Assembly: GCF_001425785.1 (NCBI RefSeq)
Contig: NZ_LMDI01000045.1
Coordinates: 215,725-279,724, forward strand
DNA length: 64,000 nucleotides
Direction: 5' to 3'
Source of the DNA: Rhizobacter sp. Root1221
Lineage (GTDB): Bacteria > Pseudomonadota > Gammaproteobacteria > Burkholderiales > Burkholderiaceae_C
Under the pieces are notes generated by a model. It was not told where the DNA came from and did no database searches. It worked only from the letters and a program-made list of their open reading frames with translations. The first letter of the stretch is position 1, and each line of letters starts with the position of its first letter. The translations under genes and the position numbers were made by a program. This document shows, piece after piece, positions 1 through 7,800 of this stretch.

Positions 1-27
1 GCCCAAGGCAGCCAACGAGGCCGGAGG

Positions 28-558
28 TCAATTCTCCGCGTTGTATGCGACCAGAAACGCGTCGGAGGCTACCTGATCGGCCAGAGCCCTCAAGCTCGCG
101 GCCGACGCAGGGCCCAGAACAGCCTCCACCCTGTCGTTCGCTGCGGCCCAGCGCACCATTGCTTCTGAAAGCCGGGTCTTGCCAAGCGGCGTGAGAACGC
201 CGTGTTTGGTCCGCCGGTCCTGGGCGTCGTGGCGCAACTCGACGATGCCATCGCGCACCAGCGGCCTGAGCGCATGGGTCAGGGCCGAAAGCTGGATGGC
301 GAGCCGGCTCGCCAGATCCTGCAGCGCCGGTCCTTGCTGATCGGCTCCCGTGAGCTGGTGTATTTCGATGATCAGCGCGAGCTGCGTGGCCTTGAGGCCC
401 AGCGGCGCCAGCGCTTCGTCGTACAGCTGGCCAAGCCTGCGCGCCGCGAGGCGCAGCGCTGAGTTCGTGCAGACCCGTCCGCCCAAGAGGTCCTGCTCAG
501 ATGCGGCCGGTCCAGCCGGGCTGCTTTTCGCATCAACGCGTTTTGTGGTAATTCCCAT
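28..558 (-). CDS. MarR-family transcriptional regulator
   Basis: A winged-helix MarR-type regulator of about 176 residues. The central segment (SALTHALRPLVRDGIVELR, followed by the wing with DAQDRRTK) is the typical recognition helix and wing. It lies divergent to a dehydrogenase and an old yellow enzyme, so it probably represses these electrophile- or quinone-handling enzymes and is released by a small ligand or thiol modification. I chose the ATG at 558; a GTG at 594 is in frame, but there is no good ribosome site for either, and a partial copy of the operator motif lies between them (about 571-578). Length is normal for the family, with a longer N-terminal tail. The regulatory target is an inference from position. 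Confidence 0.85.
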   Translation of the reverse strand: MGITTKRVDAKSSPAGPAASEQDLLGGRVCTNSALRLAARRLGQLYDEALAPLGLKATQLALIIEIHQLTGADQQGPALQDLASRLAIQLSALTHALRPLVRDGIVELRHDAQDRRTKHGVLTPLGKTRLSEAMVRWAAANDRVEAVLGPASAASLRALADQVASDAFLVAYNAEN

Positions 559-616
559 GATCAAAAAATGGTTGAGTACCGCACGATCGACCACCCTCGG
601 GGAATCGACCTTACAT

Positions 617-649
617 TTGAGCCCTCAACCTTTTTAGTTGAGCACTCAA
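617..649. promoter_or_regulatory. Twin palindromic operator between the MarR gene and the SDR gene
   Basis: Two near-identical 12-bp inverted repeats, TTGAGCCCTCAA (617-628) and TTGAGCACTCAA (638-649), lie 21 bp apart centre to centre, which is two helical turns. A half copy (TTGAGTAC) sits near 572. They occupy the divergent intergenic region, so they are the likely binding sites of the adjacent MarR protein for autoregulation and for control of the dehydrogenase. Confidence 0.65.
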
Positions 650-668
650 TTTTAACGGAAACCAGCAA

Positions 669-1469
669 ATGACAAGTCCCACTTCCAAGAAAGTCGCCGT
701 TGTCACCGGGGCTTCGTCCGGCATCGGCGCCGTCTATGCGGATCGCCTCGCTGCACGTGGATACGATCTCATCCTTGTCGCCCGGCGCGCTGATCGCCTC
801 GAAGCGCTCTGCACGCAGCTCGCGAAGGCCCACGGTATCAACGCCGAACCGATGGTCGCAGATCTGAGCCAAGACGACGACCTGGCACGCGTCGAGACGA
901 TCTTGTCCACTCGCGAAGATGTGCATGTCCTGGTGAACAACGCCGGCATCGCGCGCCTGGGAACGATTGCCCAGAGGTCTGCAGATGACGCACTTTCGCA
1001 GATCGCACTCAACATCACCGCGTTGACGCGTCTGACCCAGGCCGTGGTGCCTGCGTTCATCAAGAGAAACCACGGCGTGATCATCAACATCGCGTCCGTC
1101 CTGGCGGTCCATGCCCTGCCCATCAGCGCCGTCTACAGCGGCACCAAGGCCTTCGTCTTGCAGTACAGCAGAGGCCTGCAGCAAGAACTTGCCGAAACCG
1201 GGGTGAAGGTTCAATTGGTCTTGCCCGCGTCCACTGCCACCGAACTCTGGGATCTGTCGGGCGTTCCGCTGGCTGCCCTCAACAAGAGTGCCCTGATGAC
1301 GACCGAGCACATGGTCGATGCAGCGCTCGCGGGCTTGGACCAGGGCGAAGCTGTCACATGGCCATCGGTCGCCGATGCAACGCTGTGGGAGAAGTACGAG
1401 GCCGCTCGCACCGAGCTGTTCGCCAGCACCCAGGCAGGAACGCCGGCTCCTCGCTACAACATCGGTTGA
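669..1469 (+). CDS. SDR-family NAD(P)-dependent oxidoreductase
   Basis: A classical short-chain dehydrogenase/reductase of 266 residues, a cytosolic Rossmann-fold enzyme that reduces or oxidises carbonyl/hydroxyl groups with NAD(P). Visible motifs are TGASSGIG at residues 13-20, NNAG at 90-93 and a catalytic Ser143-Tyr156-Lys160 set. Arginines at 39-40 after the second strand favour NADP(H). It is followed after 65 bp by an old yellow enzyme and faces a MarR gene across the twin operator, so the two enzymes are probably induced together. The substrate cannot be told from sequence. Confidence 0.9.
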   Translation: MTSPTSKKVAVVTGASSGIGAVYADRLAARGYDLILVARRADRLEALCTQLAKAHGINAEPMVADLSQDDDLARVETILSTREDVHVLVNNAGIARLGTIAQRSADDALSQIALNITALTRLTQAVVPAFIKRNHGVIINIASVLAVHALPISAVYSGTKAFVLQYSRGLQQELAETGVKVQLVLPASTATELWDLSGVPLAALNKSALMTTEHMVDAALAGLDQGEAVTWPSVADATLWEKYEAARTELFASTQAGTPAPRYNIG

Positions 1470-1534
1470 TGCCTGCGGCTGAACGTCGCGCCTCTTCCCG
1501 TTTCTCCAGTTTCCATTTCCCTCCAAGGACAGCC

Positions 1535-2611
1535 ATGCTTTTCGAAGCCTTCTCCCTGCGTGCCACCAAGCTCAGCAACCGCACCGTGATGTCGCCGCTC
1601 ACGCGCCACCGTGCGGTCGACAACAACACGCCCAACAGCCTGATGGCCACCTACTACGCCCAGCGTGCGAGCGCGGGCCTCATCATCACGGAAGGAACCT
1701 CACCGTCGCCCAACGGGTTGGGCTACCCCCGCATCCCAGGCCTGTTCAATGACGCCCAGGTGCAAGGCTGGAAGCTCGTGACCGACGCAGTCCATGCCAA
1801 GGGCGGCAAGATCGTCGTGCAGCTGATGCATACCGGCCGTGTGTCCCACAAGGACAACCTGCCGGCCGGCGCCGAAGTGCTGAGCGCTTCATCGGACGTA
1901 TGCCCGGGCGAGATCAGGACAGACACGCAAGGCAACCAGCCGCACACCCCACCGCGCGCCATGACCGAGGCCGACATCCAGGCCGTGATCGGCGAGTACA
2001 CAACGGCTGCGCGCCTTGCCATCGAAGCCGGCTTCGACGGCATCGAATTGCACGCGGCCAACGGCTACTTTCTCGAGCAATTCCTGAACGCCAACATCAA
2101 CCGACGCACCGATGGCTACGGCGGCACGGCCGAGGGGCGCAACCGGCTGGTGCTCGAGGTCGCCCGTGCTGCCGTGAAGGAGATCGGTGCCGAGCGCGTG
2201 GGCATCCGCTTGTCGCCCCACGGCGTGATCAATGCCGCCGGCGCATTCGACGGCGTGGATGAACAGTACCTGGCGCTGGTCAAGCAACTCTCCGCGCTGG
2301 GCCTCATGTACGTTCACGTCCTGGACCATTCGGCCATGGGCACCCCGCCGGTCCCGGCAAAGCTGAAGGCCGATTTGAGGGCGGCGTTCGACGGCCCTTT
2401 CATCCTCGCCGGAGGACTCGACAAAGCCAGCGCACAACAGGCGTTGAGCGAAGGCCGCGCTGACTTGACAGCCATGGGCAGGGCTTTCATCGCCAACCCT
2501 GACCTGGTCGAGCGCATGCGCCAGGACGCGCCGTTGAACGCCCCTGCCCCGGACACGTTCTACACGCCCGGTGCCGAGGGCTACACGGACTATCCGACGC
2601 TCGCAGGTTGA
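1535..2611 (+). CDS. Old yellow enzyme family ene-reductase (NemA-like alkene reductase)
   Basis: An FMN-dependent TIM-barrel ene-reductase of 358 residues that would reduce activated C=C bonds of enones, maleimides or nitro compounds using NAD(P)H. The substrate-binding His173/Asn176 pair with Tyr178 (HAANGY), the RRTDGYGG segment and the C-terminal phosphate-binding region with GRAFIANPDL are typical. The frame is open further upstream, but the ATG at 1535 gives the normal family N-terminus and has a purine-rich stretch (AAGGA) just ahead. It is the second gene after the SDR, likely in the same MarR-controlled unit. Confidence 0.93.
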   Translation: MLFEAFSLRATKLSNRTVMSPLTRHRAVDNNTPNSLMATYYAQRASAGLIITEGTSPSPNGLGYPRIPGLFNDAQVQGWKLVTDAVHAKGGKIVVQLMHTGRVSHKDNLPAGAEVLSASSDVCPGEIRTDTQGNQPHTPPRAMTEADIQAVIGEYTTAARLAIEAGFDGIELHAANGYFLEQFLNANINRRTDGYGGTAEGRNRLVLEVARAAVKEIGAERVGIRLSPHGVINAAGAFDGVDEQYLALVKQLSALGLMYVHVLDHSAMGTPPVPAKLKADLRAAFDGPFILAGGLDKASAQQALSEGRADLTAMGRAFIANPDLVERMRQDAPLNAPAPDTFYTPGAEGYTDYPTLAG

Positions 2612-2642
2612 GCGTCCCCATCCTGGTCAGCAACCTGACTGA

Positions 2643-2672
2643 GCCCCACGAATGAAGCGCCTGTCGTGGGGC
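2643..2672. terminator. Stem-loop after the ene-reductase gene
   Basis: A perfect 9-bp stem (GCCCCACGA / TCGTGGGGC) with a 12-nt loop lies between two convergent genes. The T-run is weak, so it is a plausible but not certain intrinsic terminator for the dehydrogenase/ene-reductase transcript. Confidence 0.5.
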
Positions 2673-2768
2673 TTCGTGACCGCGGCGACCGGCACGATCC
2701 GCCGCAGGGTCGAACAACGCGCTCGGCCCCTGCGCAGCGATCGCTCGGAGCCCGACGATCGCCGGCAT

Positions 2769-3872
2769 CTACTCTTGCTGCGCGTCATCCTTGCGGCCCA
2801 GGCGCTGCACGACATGCTGGAGATAGAGGTTCTTGTTGCCGAGTTGCATTGCCTCGCGCCGGGCCATCGTGGTTTCGAAATCCTCGAGCCAAGCCTTGGC
2901 GAAGGCCTTGTAGGCTGCTGCATCCAACTGCTCACCGGTGTCAGGTCGCCGCAACACTGCGCCCTTGGCAAGCGCGTGTCGCAGCGTCGGCACTTCGACC
3001 TTCTTGTCGCCCACATTCGCCGACGCGGAAGACTTCGTCCCGTGGACCAGCGCGCGGAGCGCTTCGACGTAGAGTCGGTTCTGTGCGTAACGCAGTACCT
3101 GGGGCGGCGGCAGAAAGAAGTGCTGGTCCGATGCTGGCAGATCCACCAGCAGGCTGCGGTGCTTCAGCAGGCTGGCGTCGTCCTTGAACAACTCCTTCAC
3201 ATAGGCCAGGCCGAGCGCAGCGCAACTGCGGCGATCGACCTGCGGCCCGCCTACTTCACTGGTGCCCAGAATACGCGACGGGATGATCTCCGATTGATAG
3301 GTCGTGTCGCCGAGCGGGTAAGGCAAGCCGCGGGTCGCCCCCAACCAGTTGTAGCCACTGGGGACCGCGAGGATGACCTCTCCCCGAGGCGTCAGGACGA
3401 TGGGTTCGGCATGCGGCCTTGCGTGTTCATCGGCCATATCGGCCACCAGATGGCATGCAAAGCCTTCGCGCAATTGGCCTTCAGCCTCATGCAGTGGGTT
3501 GCCATCGAGGCCATCGTCAACAACCAGATCGACGCCCAACTCCTGCGCGTAACTGGCGGCAACGCGCCGGATGAGGCCGAGACTGATTTGCTCGTCCGCA
3601 CGGACCTGCCAAGCGTCAGCGTGGTTGGCGGACCTGACCGCGTCGAGGTGTGCAGCCTTGCCGGCCGAAAGATGCGCACGCGGCCCGACAGATTGGGCAC
3701 CGGGTTGGCTTCGCGATCGCAGCCCATCCGGGGCCGCGGCGTGGGCTTGGCGCGCGTTGCTGGCAGAAGTTGTTCTGTCGGCCGACCCACTGGCAGCCGC
3801 CGGCTGGTGGCTCATATACCCCTGCGGTGACGACGGCCGGCTTCGCCCGTCAGTGCTCATGCATCCACCCAT
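2769..3872 (-). CDS. Candidate YopJ/XopJ-family type III effector with lipidation motif
   Basis: A 367-residue protein that resembles the YopJ/HopZ/XopJ acetyltransferase effectors. The C-terminal half contains QVDRRSCAALGLAYVKELF followed by DDASLLKH, matching the family's catalytic-cysteine helix (QRS..C...S.A..AKKL...SLLK). An upstream His (ACHLVADM) could be the catalytic His, but the usual Glu before Pro appears replaced (ILAVP), so activity is uncertain. The start at 3872 has a strong GGAGGA site 4 nt upstream and gives MGGCMS, a eukaryotic N-myristoylation (Gly2) and palmitoylation (Cys4) signal like that of XopJ. The N-terminal ~110 residues are Ser/Ala/Pro-rich and disordered, as in type III secretion signals. 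No secretion apparatus lies nearby. Family assignment is by eye. Confidence 0.6.
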   Translation of the reverse strand: MGGCMSTDGRSRPSSPQGYMSHQPAAASGSADRTTSASNARQAHAAAPDGLRSRSQPGAQSVGPRAHLSAGKAAHLDAVRSANHADAWQVRADEQISLGLIRRVAASYAQELGVDLVVDDGLDGNPLHEAEGQLREGFACHLVADMADEHARPHAEPIVLTPRGEVILAVPSGYNWLGATRGLPYPLGDTTYQSEIIPSRILGTSEVGGPQVDRRSCAALGLAYVKELFKDDASLLKHRSLLVDLPASDQHFFLPPPQVLRYAQNRLYVEALRALVHGTKSSASANVGDKKVEVPTLRHALAKGAVLRRPDTGEQLDAAAYKAFAKAWLEDFETTMARREAMQLGNKNLYLQHVVQRLGRKDDAQQE

Positions 3873-4130
3873 GCGTTCCTCCTCAATGCAAAAGAGCGCT
3901 AGCGTGACCGGTTCCTGGCACGCTGCGTGCGATATTGCGAAATCAGGGCTGGAATTGCGAGAATTCTGCCGGCACGAGGGGGAGTTTCGCCCGGCGCGAG
4001 TCTTTGCTGCCGCGCCCGACACGCGGTGAAGCATGACGGTCCTGTCGCAACAAGGGCGAGAGGCGGCGCAAGCGGAGGCGCCGATGAGCGGAGGCGCTGC
4101 TTCGTGCCGCAGCACGCACCCTAATATGTC

Positions 4131-4400
4131 TGCACACCGCCGTGCATGGAGCGTGTACGGTGCATGGAGCACGAGGGTGTGATCCGCGGGTACCACGCCC
4201 ACGTCGCCCCCCGCCAACTCGAATGCCACCTCGTTTCCGGCGCGTTCGACTACCTCGTGAAAATGCGTGTGCGAGAAATGGAAGCGTACCGCCGCCTGCT
4301 CGGCGACATCCTCCGTGACCTGCTCGAGGCCGCCGAATCGCACAGCCACTCGATGATGGAAGAGACCAAGGAAGGGCTCGTGATCGCGGTGGCCCGCTGA
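4131..4400 (+). pseudogene. Remnant of an Lrp/AsnC-family regulator
   Basis: The reading frame contains CMERVRCMEHEGVIRGY, which matches the end of the Lrp recognition helix and linker. It then jumps straight to ECHLVSGAFDYLVKMRV and EAYRRLLGD, which match the second half of the ligand-binding RAM domain. The helix-turn-helix is lost (an in-frame stop lies at 4122), and roughly 40-50 residues between the two matched parts are missing. The C-terminus EETKEGLVIAVAR is also diverged. This is a decayed gene with at least two deletions. Confidence 0.7.
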
Positions 4401-4836
4401 CCGACCCCGCGCTGTCGCAGCGGCCCACTCGCCGCGCGACTCGGCGCAATCACCGTCGATCCTGTCCTCGATCGGTCACACGTGCATCACACGCCCCCTT
4501 GTTCACGGGGGCAGACACTCACACACGCCACGCAATTGCGGATGATGTGAGCGATTCTGACGCGCGTCGAAGGGTCCGCCACCCGCGGACCTCTCGTGGG
4601 CATCGCGTGCAACACGTGTGTGAATCACGAACCCTTGAACCCGATGGAACAGGCTGCGACCAGACCAGTGCCGCCCCTCCGTCACCGGATCCCTGGCGTG
4701 AGATCGACACGCGAGCCAGCCTGGTTCAGGCCGCCCTCAGATGCAAAGCGATATGTCGATTCACGACACATGCCGCTTCGATCACTGCCTTGAGGAGCCT
4801 CTTGTCTTGAAACACTCGTCTGTCAAAACTTACTGG
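4401..4836. other. Non-coding stretch upstream of the two-component genes
   Basis: No convincing coding frame, RNA gene or repeat is visible here. It separates the Lrp remnant from the histidine kinase and probably holds upstream regulatory sequence. Confidence 0.4.
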
Positions 4837-4866
4837 TTGACGCACGTTCGATGGGCACGTTACTGT
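4837..4866 (+). promoter_or_regulatory. Possible sigma-70 promoter of the histidine kinase gene
   Basis: TTGACG (4837-4842) and TACTGT (4861-4866) are separated by 18 bp and lie 25 bp ahead of the chosen kinase start. The -35 match is good, the -10 match is weak. Confidence 0.3.
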
Positions 4867-4890
4867 CGTTGCACTGAACTCAGGAAGTCG

Positions 4891-5757
4891 ATGGACCCTA
4901 TGGGAGAACCAGCGATCGGCGCAACGGAGTCCGCCAGGCCATCGAGTGTTCCTGCGAATCTGTCGTCGCCATCCTCTGCCGTTCATCGCCCCGTGAAAGA
5001 CGATGCGCCTCACACCGACCAGGCCGACAGCAACCGTCGATTGCAGACGCTCGCGTTCGAGCTCACCGTGGCCGCGGCCCGCGAGCGCCAACGCATCGCG
5101 CACGCCCTGCACGACGACCTGGGCCAGCTGCTCGCGATGGCGCAGTTCAAGCTGAGCGAGCTGATCAGCCGGCTGGCCCGCGATGCGGCGGAGCCCGATC
5201 CACTCGAAGAAGTGCGACTGCTGCTTTGCCAGGCGGCACAGGCCACTCGCGCGGCCACCTTCGAGTTGTACTCGCCCGTGCTGCAACAGCTGGGGCTGCT
5301 CCCGGCCGTCGAAGGGTTGGCGCAGCAGCTGCAGAGAGACTCGCGGATGCGCGTGCACCTGACGGCCCGCGTGGACGACCTTCCGCTGAGCGACGCGGTG
5401 CTGTCCGTGCTGTTTCGCATCGTCCGCGAGCTCGCGCTGAACGCACAGAAACACGCCAAAGCCAGCAACCTCTGGATCTCGCTCGAACAGGACAAGCAAG
5501 ACCTGCGCATCGCCCTCGCGGACGACGGTGTCGGGTTCGACGCCGACGCCGCCCTCCGCCGCTTCAGCCCCCAGGGTGGCTTCGGCCTGCTCAGCGCCGA
5601 GGCGCAGATGCAGGCGATCGGCGGGCGGTTGTGCATCGAATCCGTCCCTGGCGGCGGCACCATCGCCACCCTTCACCTCGGCTTCGACGTGGCGGCCTCC
5701 TTGCCACCCTCGGCCAAGTCCATCCCAACGATGTCCCACCCGACGAGCCACCTATGA
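4891..5757 (+). CDS. Soluble sensor histidine kinase, NarX/LiaS type (HisKA_3)
   Basis: A 288-residue kinase with a dimerisation and phosphoacceptor helix (RIAHALHDDLGQ, phospho-His at residue 74) and a HATPase domain (N box around ELALNAQKHA, G1 box DDGVGFD, G2 box GGFGLLS). It lacks membrane segments and any recognisable sensor domain; the first ~45 residues are low-complexity. It should be cytosolic and phosphorylate the regulator whose ATG overlaps its stop codon (ATGA). The start at 4891 has AGGAAG 6 nt upstream; the frame is open to 4741. Its position just upstream of the eCIS operon suggests, but does not prove, a regulatory link. Confidence 0.9.
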   Translation: MDPMGEPAIGATESARPSSVPANLSSPSSAVHRPVKDDAPHTDQADSNRRLQTLAFELTVAAARERQRIAHALHDDLGQLLAMAQFKLSELISRLARDAAEPDPLEEVRLLLCQAAQATRAATFELYSPVLQQLGLLPAVEGLAQQLQRDSRMRVHLTARVDDLPLSDAVLSVLFRIVRELALNAQKHAKASNLWISLEQDKQDLRIALADDGVGFDADAALRRFSPQGGFGLLSAEAQMQAIGGRLCIESVPGGGTIATLHLGFDVAASLPPSAKSIPTMSHPTSHL

Positions 5758-6476
5758 CGATCCGCATTGTTCTCGCAGACGACCACCGCATGATGCGCGA
5801 TGGACTCAGCGCCCTGCTCAACAAGGACTCCGGCTTCGACGTGGTGGGGGTGGCCGAGGACGGCCTGGGCGCCATCCGGCTCGCGCGCGAGCTGTTGCCC
5901 GACGTGCTCGTCACCGACCTCGCGATGCCGGGCATGAACGGCATCGAGGCCATTCGCCGGGTTCGCGCCGAAACGCCCTCGGTCCATGTGCTGTGTCTCT
6001 CGGTGCACACCGAGGACCGGATGGTGCTGGCCGGCATCGACGCAGGCGCCGCCGGCTACGTGCTCAAGGACTCGTCGTTCGAGGACCTCGCACTCGCCAT
6101 CCGCAAGGTCATGGCGCGGCAGATCTACCTCAGCCCCGGCCTCGTGGGTGTGTTCGTCGAAGGCTACCGGACCCGCGGCTCGGCCGTGGTCGGCAGCGCC
6201 TTCTCGCAACTCACGCCGCGTGAACGCGAGATCGTCCAGCTGTTTTCGGAAGGCCACTCCACGGGCCAGATCGCCGAGCAACTCCACCTGAGCGCGAAGA
6301 CGGTGGCCACCCACCGCGAGAACGTGCTGCACAAGCTGCGCATCGAGAGCATCGCCGAGCTCACCCGCTATGCGATCCGCGAGGGACTGAGTTCGCTCGA
6401 AGCGCCCTGCCGCAACACGCTCGCTGCCACTTCGACGAGCAAGTCCGCGAAACTCGGAAAGGGCGTTTCTCCTTGA
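5754..6476 (+). CDS. NarL/FixJ-family response regulator
   Basis: A 240-residue DNA-binding regulator. The receiver domain has the acidic pocket DD at 9-10, phosphoacceptor Asp55 (VTDLAMPG) and the conserved Lys in YVLKD. A LuxR-type helix-turn-helix follows (LTPREREIVQLFSEGHS ... SAKTVATHRENV). The gene overlaps the kinase gene by 4 nt and is its cognate partner. The last ~30 residues after the HTH are a Ser/Lys-rich tail. Confidence 0.93.
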   Translation: MTIRIVLADDHRMMRDGLSALLNKDSGFDVVGVAEDGLGAIRLARELLPDVLVTDLAMPGMNGIEAIRRVRAETPSVHVLCLSVHTEDRMVLAGIDAGAAGYVLKDSSFEDLALAIRKVMARQIYLSPGLVGVFVEGYRTRGSAVVGSAFSQLTPREREIVQLFSEGHSTGQIAEQLHLSAKTVATHRENVLHKLRIESIAELTRYAIREGLSSLEAPCRNTLAATSTSKSAKLGKGVSP

Positions 6477-6634
6477 CCGTCGCCGCAACGAAGGTGCCGG
6501 CGTCGCTCGGACGCCGACTCCGCATCCCAGCGCCGTCCCTGTAAGCGCTTGCCTACGGTGCTTTCAGCGTTTTCCGGATGTCCGTGCCATGTTGGCACGG
6601 CCACCATTGCCGACTACCCAAGCGGTGAAGCGCC

Positions 6635-7096
6635 ATGACCCTACGCATCGTTCTCGCGGATGACCATGCGCCGTTTCGCAACTGCCTGAAGACGCTGCTC
6701 GATCGGCAGCCTGGCCTGTCGGTTGTCACGGACGTGGGCAGTGGGCACGCTGTCGTCGCCGCGTTGCAGGTCCTCGGTTCCTCCCTCGAGGTTGACCGGG
6801 CCGACGTCGTCGTCCTCGACATGGACCTGCGCGACATGAGCGGCCTGACCGCTGCGGGCCACATCCTGCAGATGCACCCCGACGTCCGCATCCTCATGCT
6901 GTCCTGGCACGACGACCTGCCCTTCCTGCGTGCGGCGCTCGAGCTGGGCGTGCTGGGCTACATGCTGAAGGACGATCCCCTGGCCGAGCTGGTGCACGCC
7001 GTGCGCGAGGTCGCCGAAGGGCGCCTGGGAGTCAGTCGCCGACTGCAACACGCACTCAGGATTCCGGTGGTGCAATCTCCGCATTCTGCTGATTAA
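6635..7096 (+). CDS. Stand-alone receiver-domain protein (CheY-like)
   Basis: A 153-residue protein consisting of a receiver domain only: DD at 9-10, predicted phosphoacceptor Asp62 (VVVLDMDL) and Lys in GYMLKDD. There is no output domain; only about 25 residues follow the receiver fold. The N-terminus MTLRIVLADDHAPF is close to that of the preceding NarL-type regulator, so it may derive from a truncated paralogue and could act as a phosphate sink or protein-interaction switch for the neighbouring kinase. It ends about 120 bp before the first eCIS gene. Confidence 0.85.
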   Translation: MTLRIVLADDHAPFRNCLKTLLDRQPGLSVVTDVGSGHAVVAALQVLGSSLEVDRADVVVLDMDLRDMSGLTAAGHILQMHPDVRILMLSWHDDLPFLRAALELGVLGYMLKDDPLAELVHAVREVAEGRLGVSRRLQHALRIPVVQSPHSAD

Positions 7097-7214
7097 CTCA
7101 GCCAGACAGCGCGGCTATCGTGTCCTTGCCAAGCCTGTGAAGCTTGGTCTTCAAGGCGGAGCAGCACAGCATGAATCTGGTCAAGGTCAACGGATCGATG
7201 GAAAGGTCACTCCC

Positions 7215-7790
7215 GTGATCGCCACCGCCATTGCTGGCATCGCCAGCCAGTTGAACCAGTCGCTCAGGCGCACCTTTCGCGTGGGCGAAGACCTGGTGGT
7301 GGTCTCCAACCTCAGCGAGCATGACGGCAACCTGGTGGCCCAGGTGTCGAACAAGCTGGTGCTGTTTCTCGTCAACATCGAGAAGGACTCGATGCCCTAC
7401 CGGCCCTCGGCCCTGAGCCACACGGCCGTCGGCCGCGCCGGCGTGCAGCAGGCGCCCGTGCACCTGAACTTGATGCTGATGTTCGCGGCCACGTTCAGCG
7501 GCGCCAACTACCCCGAGGCCTTGAAGTTCATCTCGCACACCATCGGCTTCTTCCAGAGCCGACCGGTGTTCGATCACCAGAACACGCCGGATCTCGACGC
7601 CCGCATCAGCAAGCTGATGCTGGACATCGAGAACCTCGCCATCTCCGATCTCAGCAACCTCTGGGGCATTCTCGGCGGCAAGTACATGCCCTCGGTGCTC
7701 TACCGGATGCGGGTCATCGCCATCGACGCCGCCCAGCTCAGCGGCCAGGCACCACATGTGTCCCAGTCACAGGCCGGCGTGTCCGCCTAG
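7215..7790 (+). CDS. eCIS tail terminator/cap protein (DUF4255, Pvc16/Afp16-like)
   Basis: A 191-residue protein of the DUF4255 (Pvc16 N-terminal) family, which caps the tube-sheath at the end distal to the baseplate and sets final particle length. The start region IASQLNQSLRRTF and the later AGVQQAPVHLNLMLMF and YPEALKFISHTIGFFQ are typical. I chose the GTG at 7215 because it gives the usual family start; an ATG at 7137 is in frame but adds atypical sequence. A purine-rich GGAAAGG lies about 9 nt ahead. It is the first gene of the injection-system operon. Confidence 0.88.
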   Translation: MIATAIAGIASQLNQSLRRTFRVGEDLVVVSNLSEHDGNLVAQVSNKLVLFLVNIEKDSMPYRPSALSHTAVGRAGVQQAPVHLNLMLMFAATFSGANYPEALKFISHTIGFFQSRPVFDHQNTPDLDARISKLMLDIENLAISDLSNLWGILGGKYMPSVLYRMRVIAIDAAQLSGQAPHVSQSQAGVSA

Positions 7791-7800
7791 GCGCAACAAC

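Noticed and set aside
2652..3830. Plus-strand frame of 392 codons opposite the YopJ-like gene
   Set aside because: No ribosome site or recognisable domain; the minus strand has a strong site, family-like motifs and a sensible protein.
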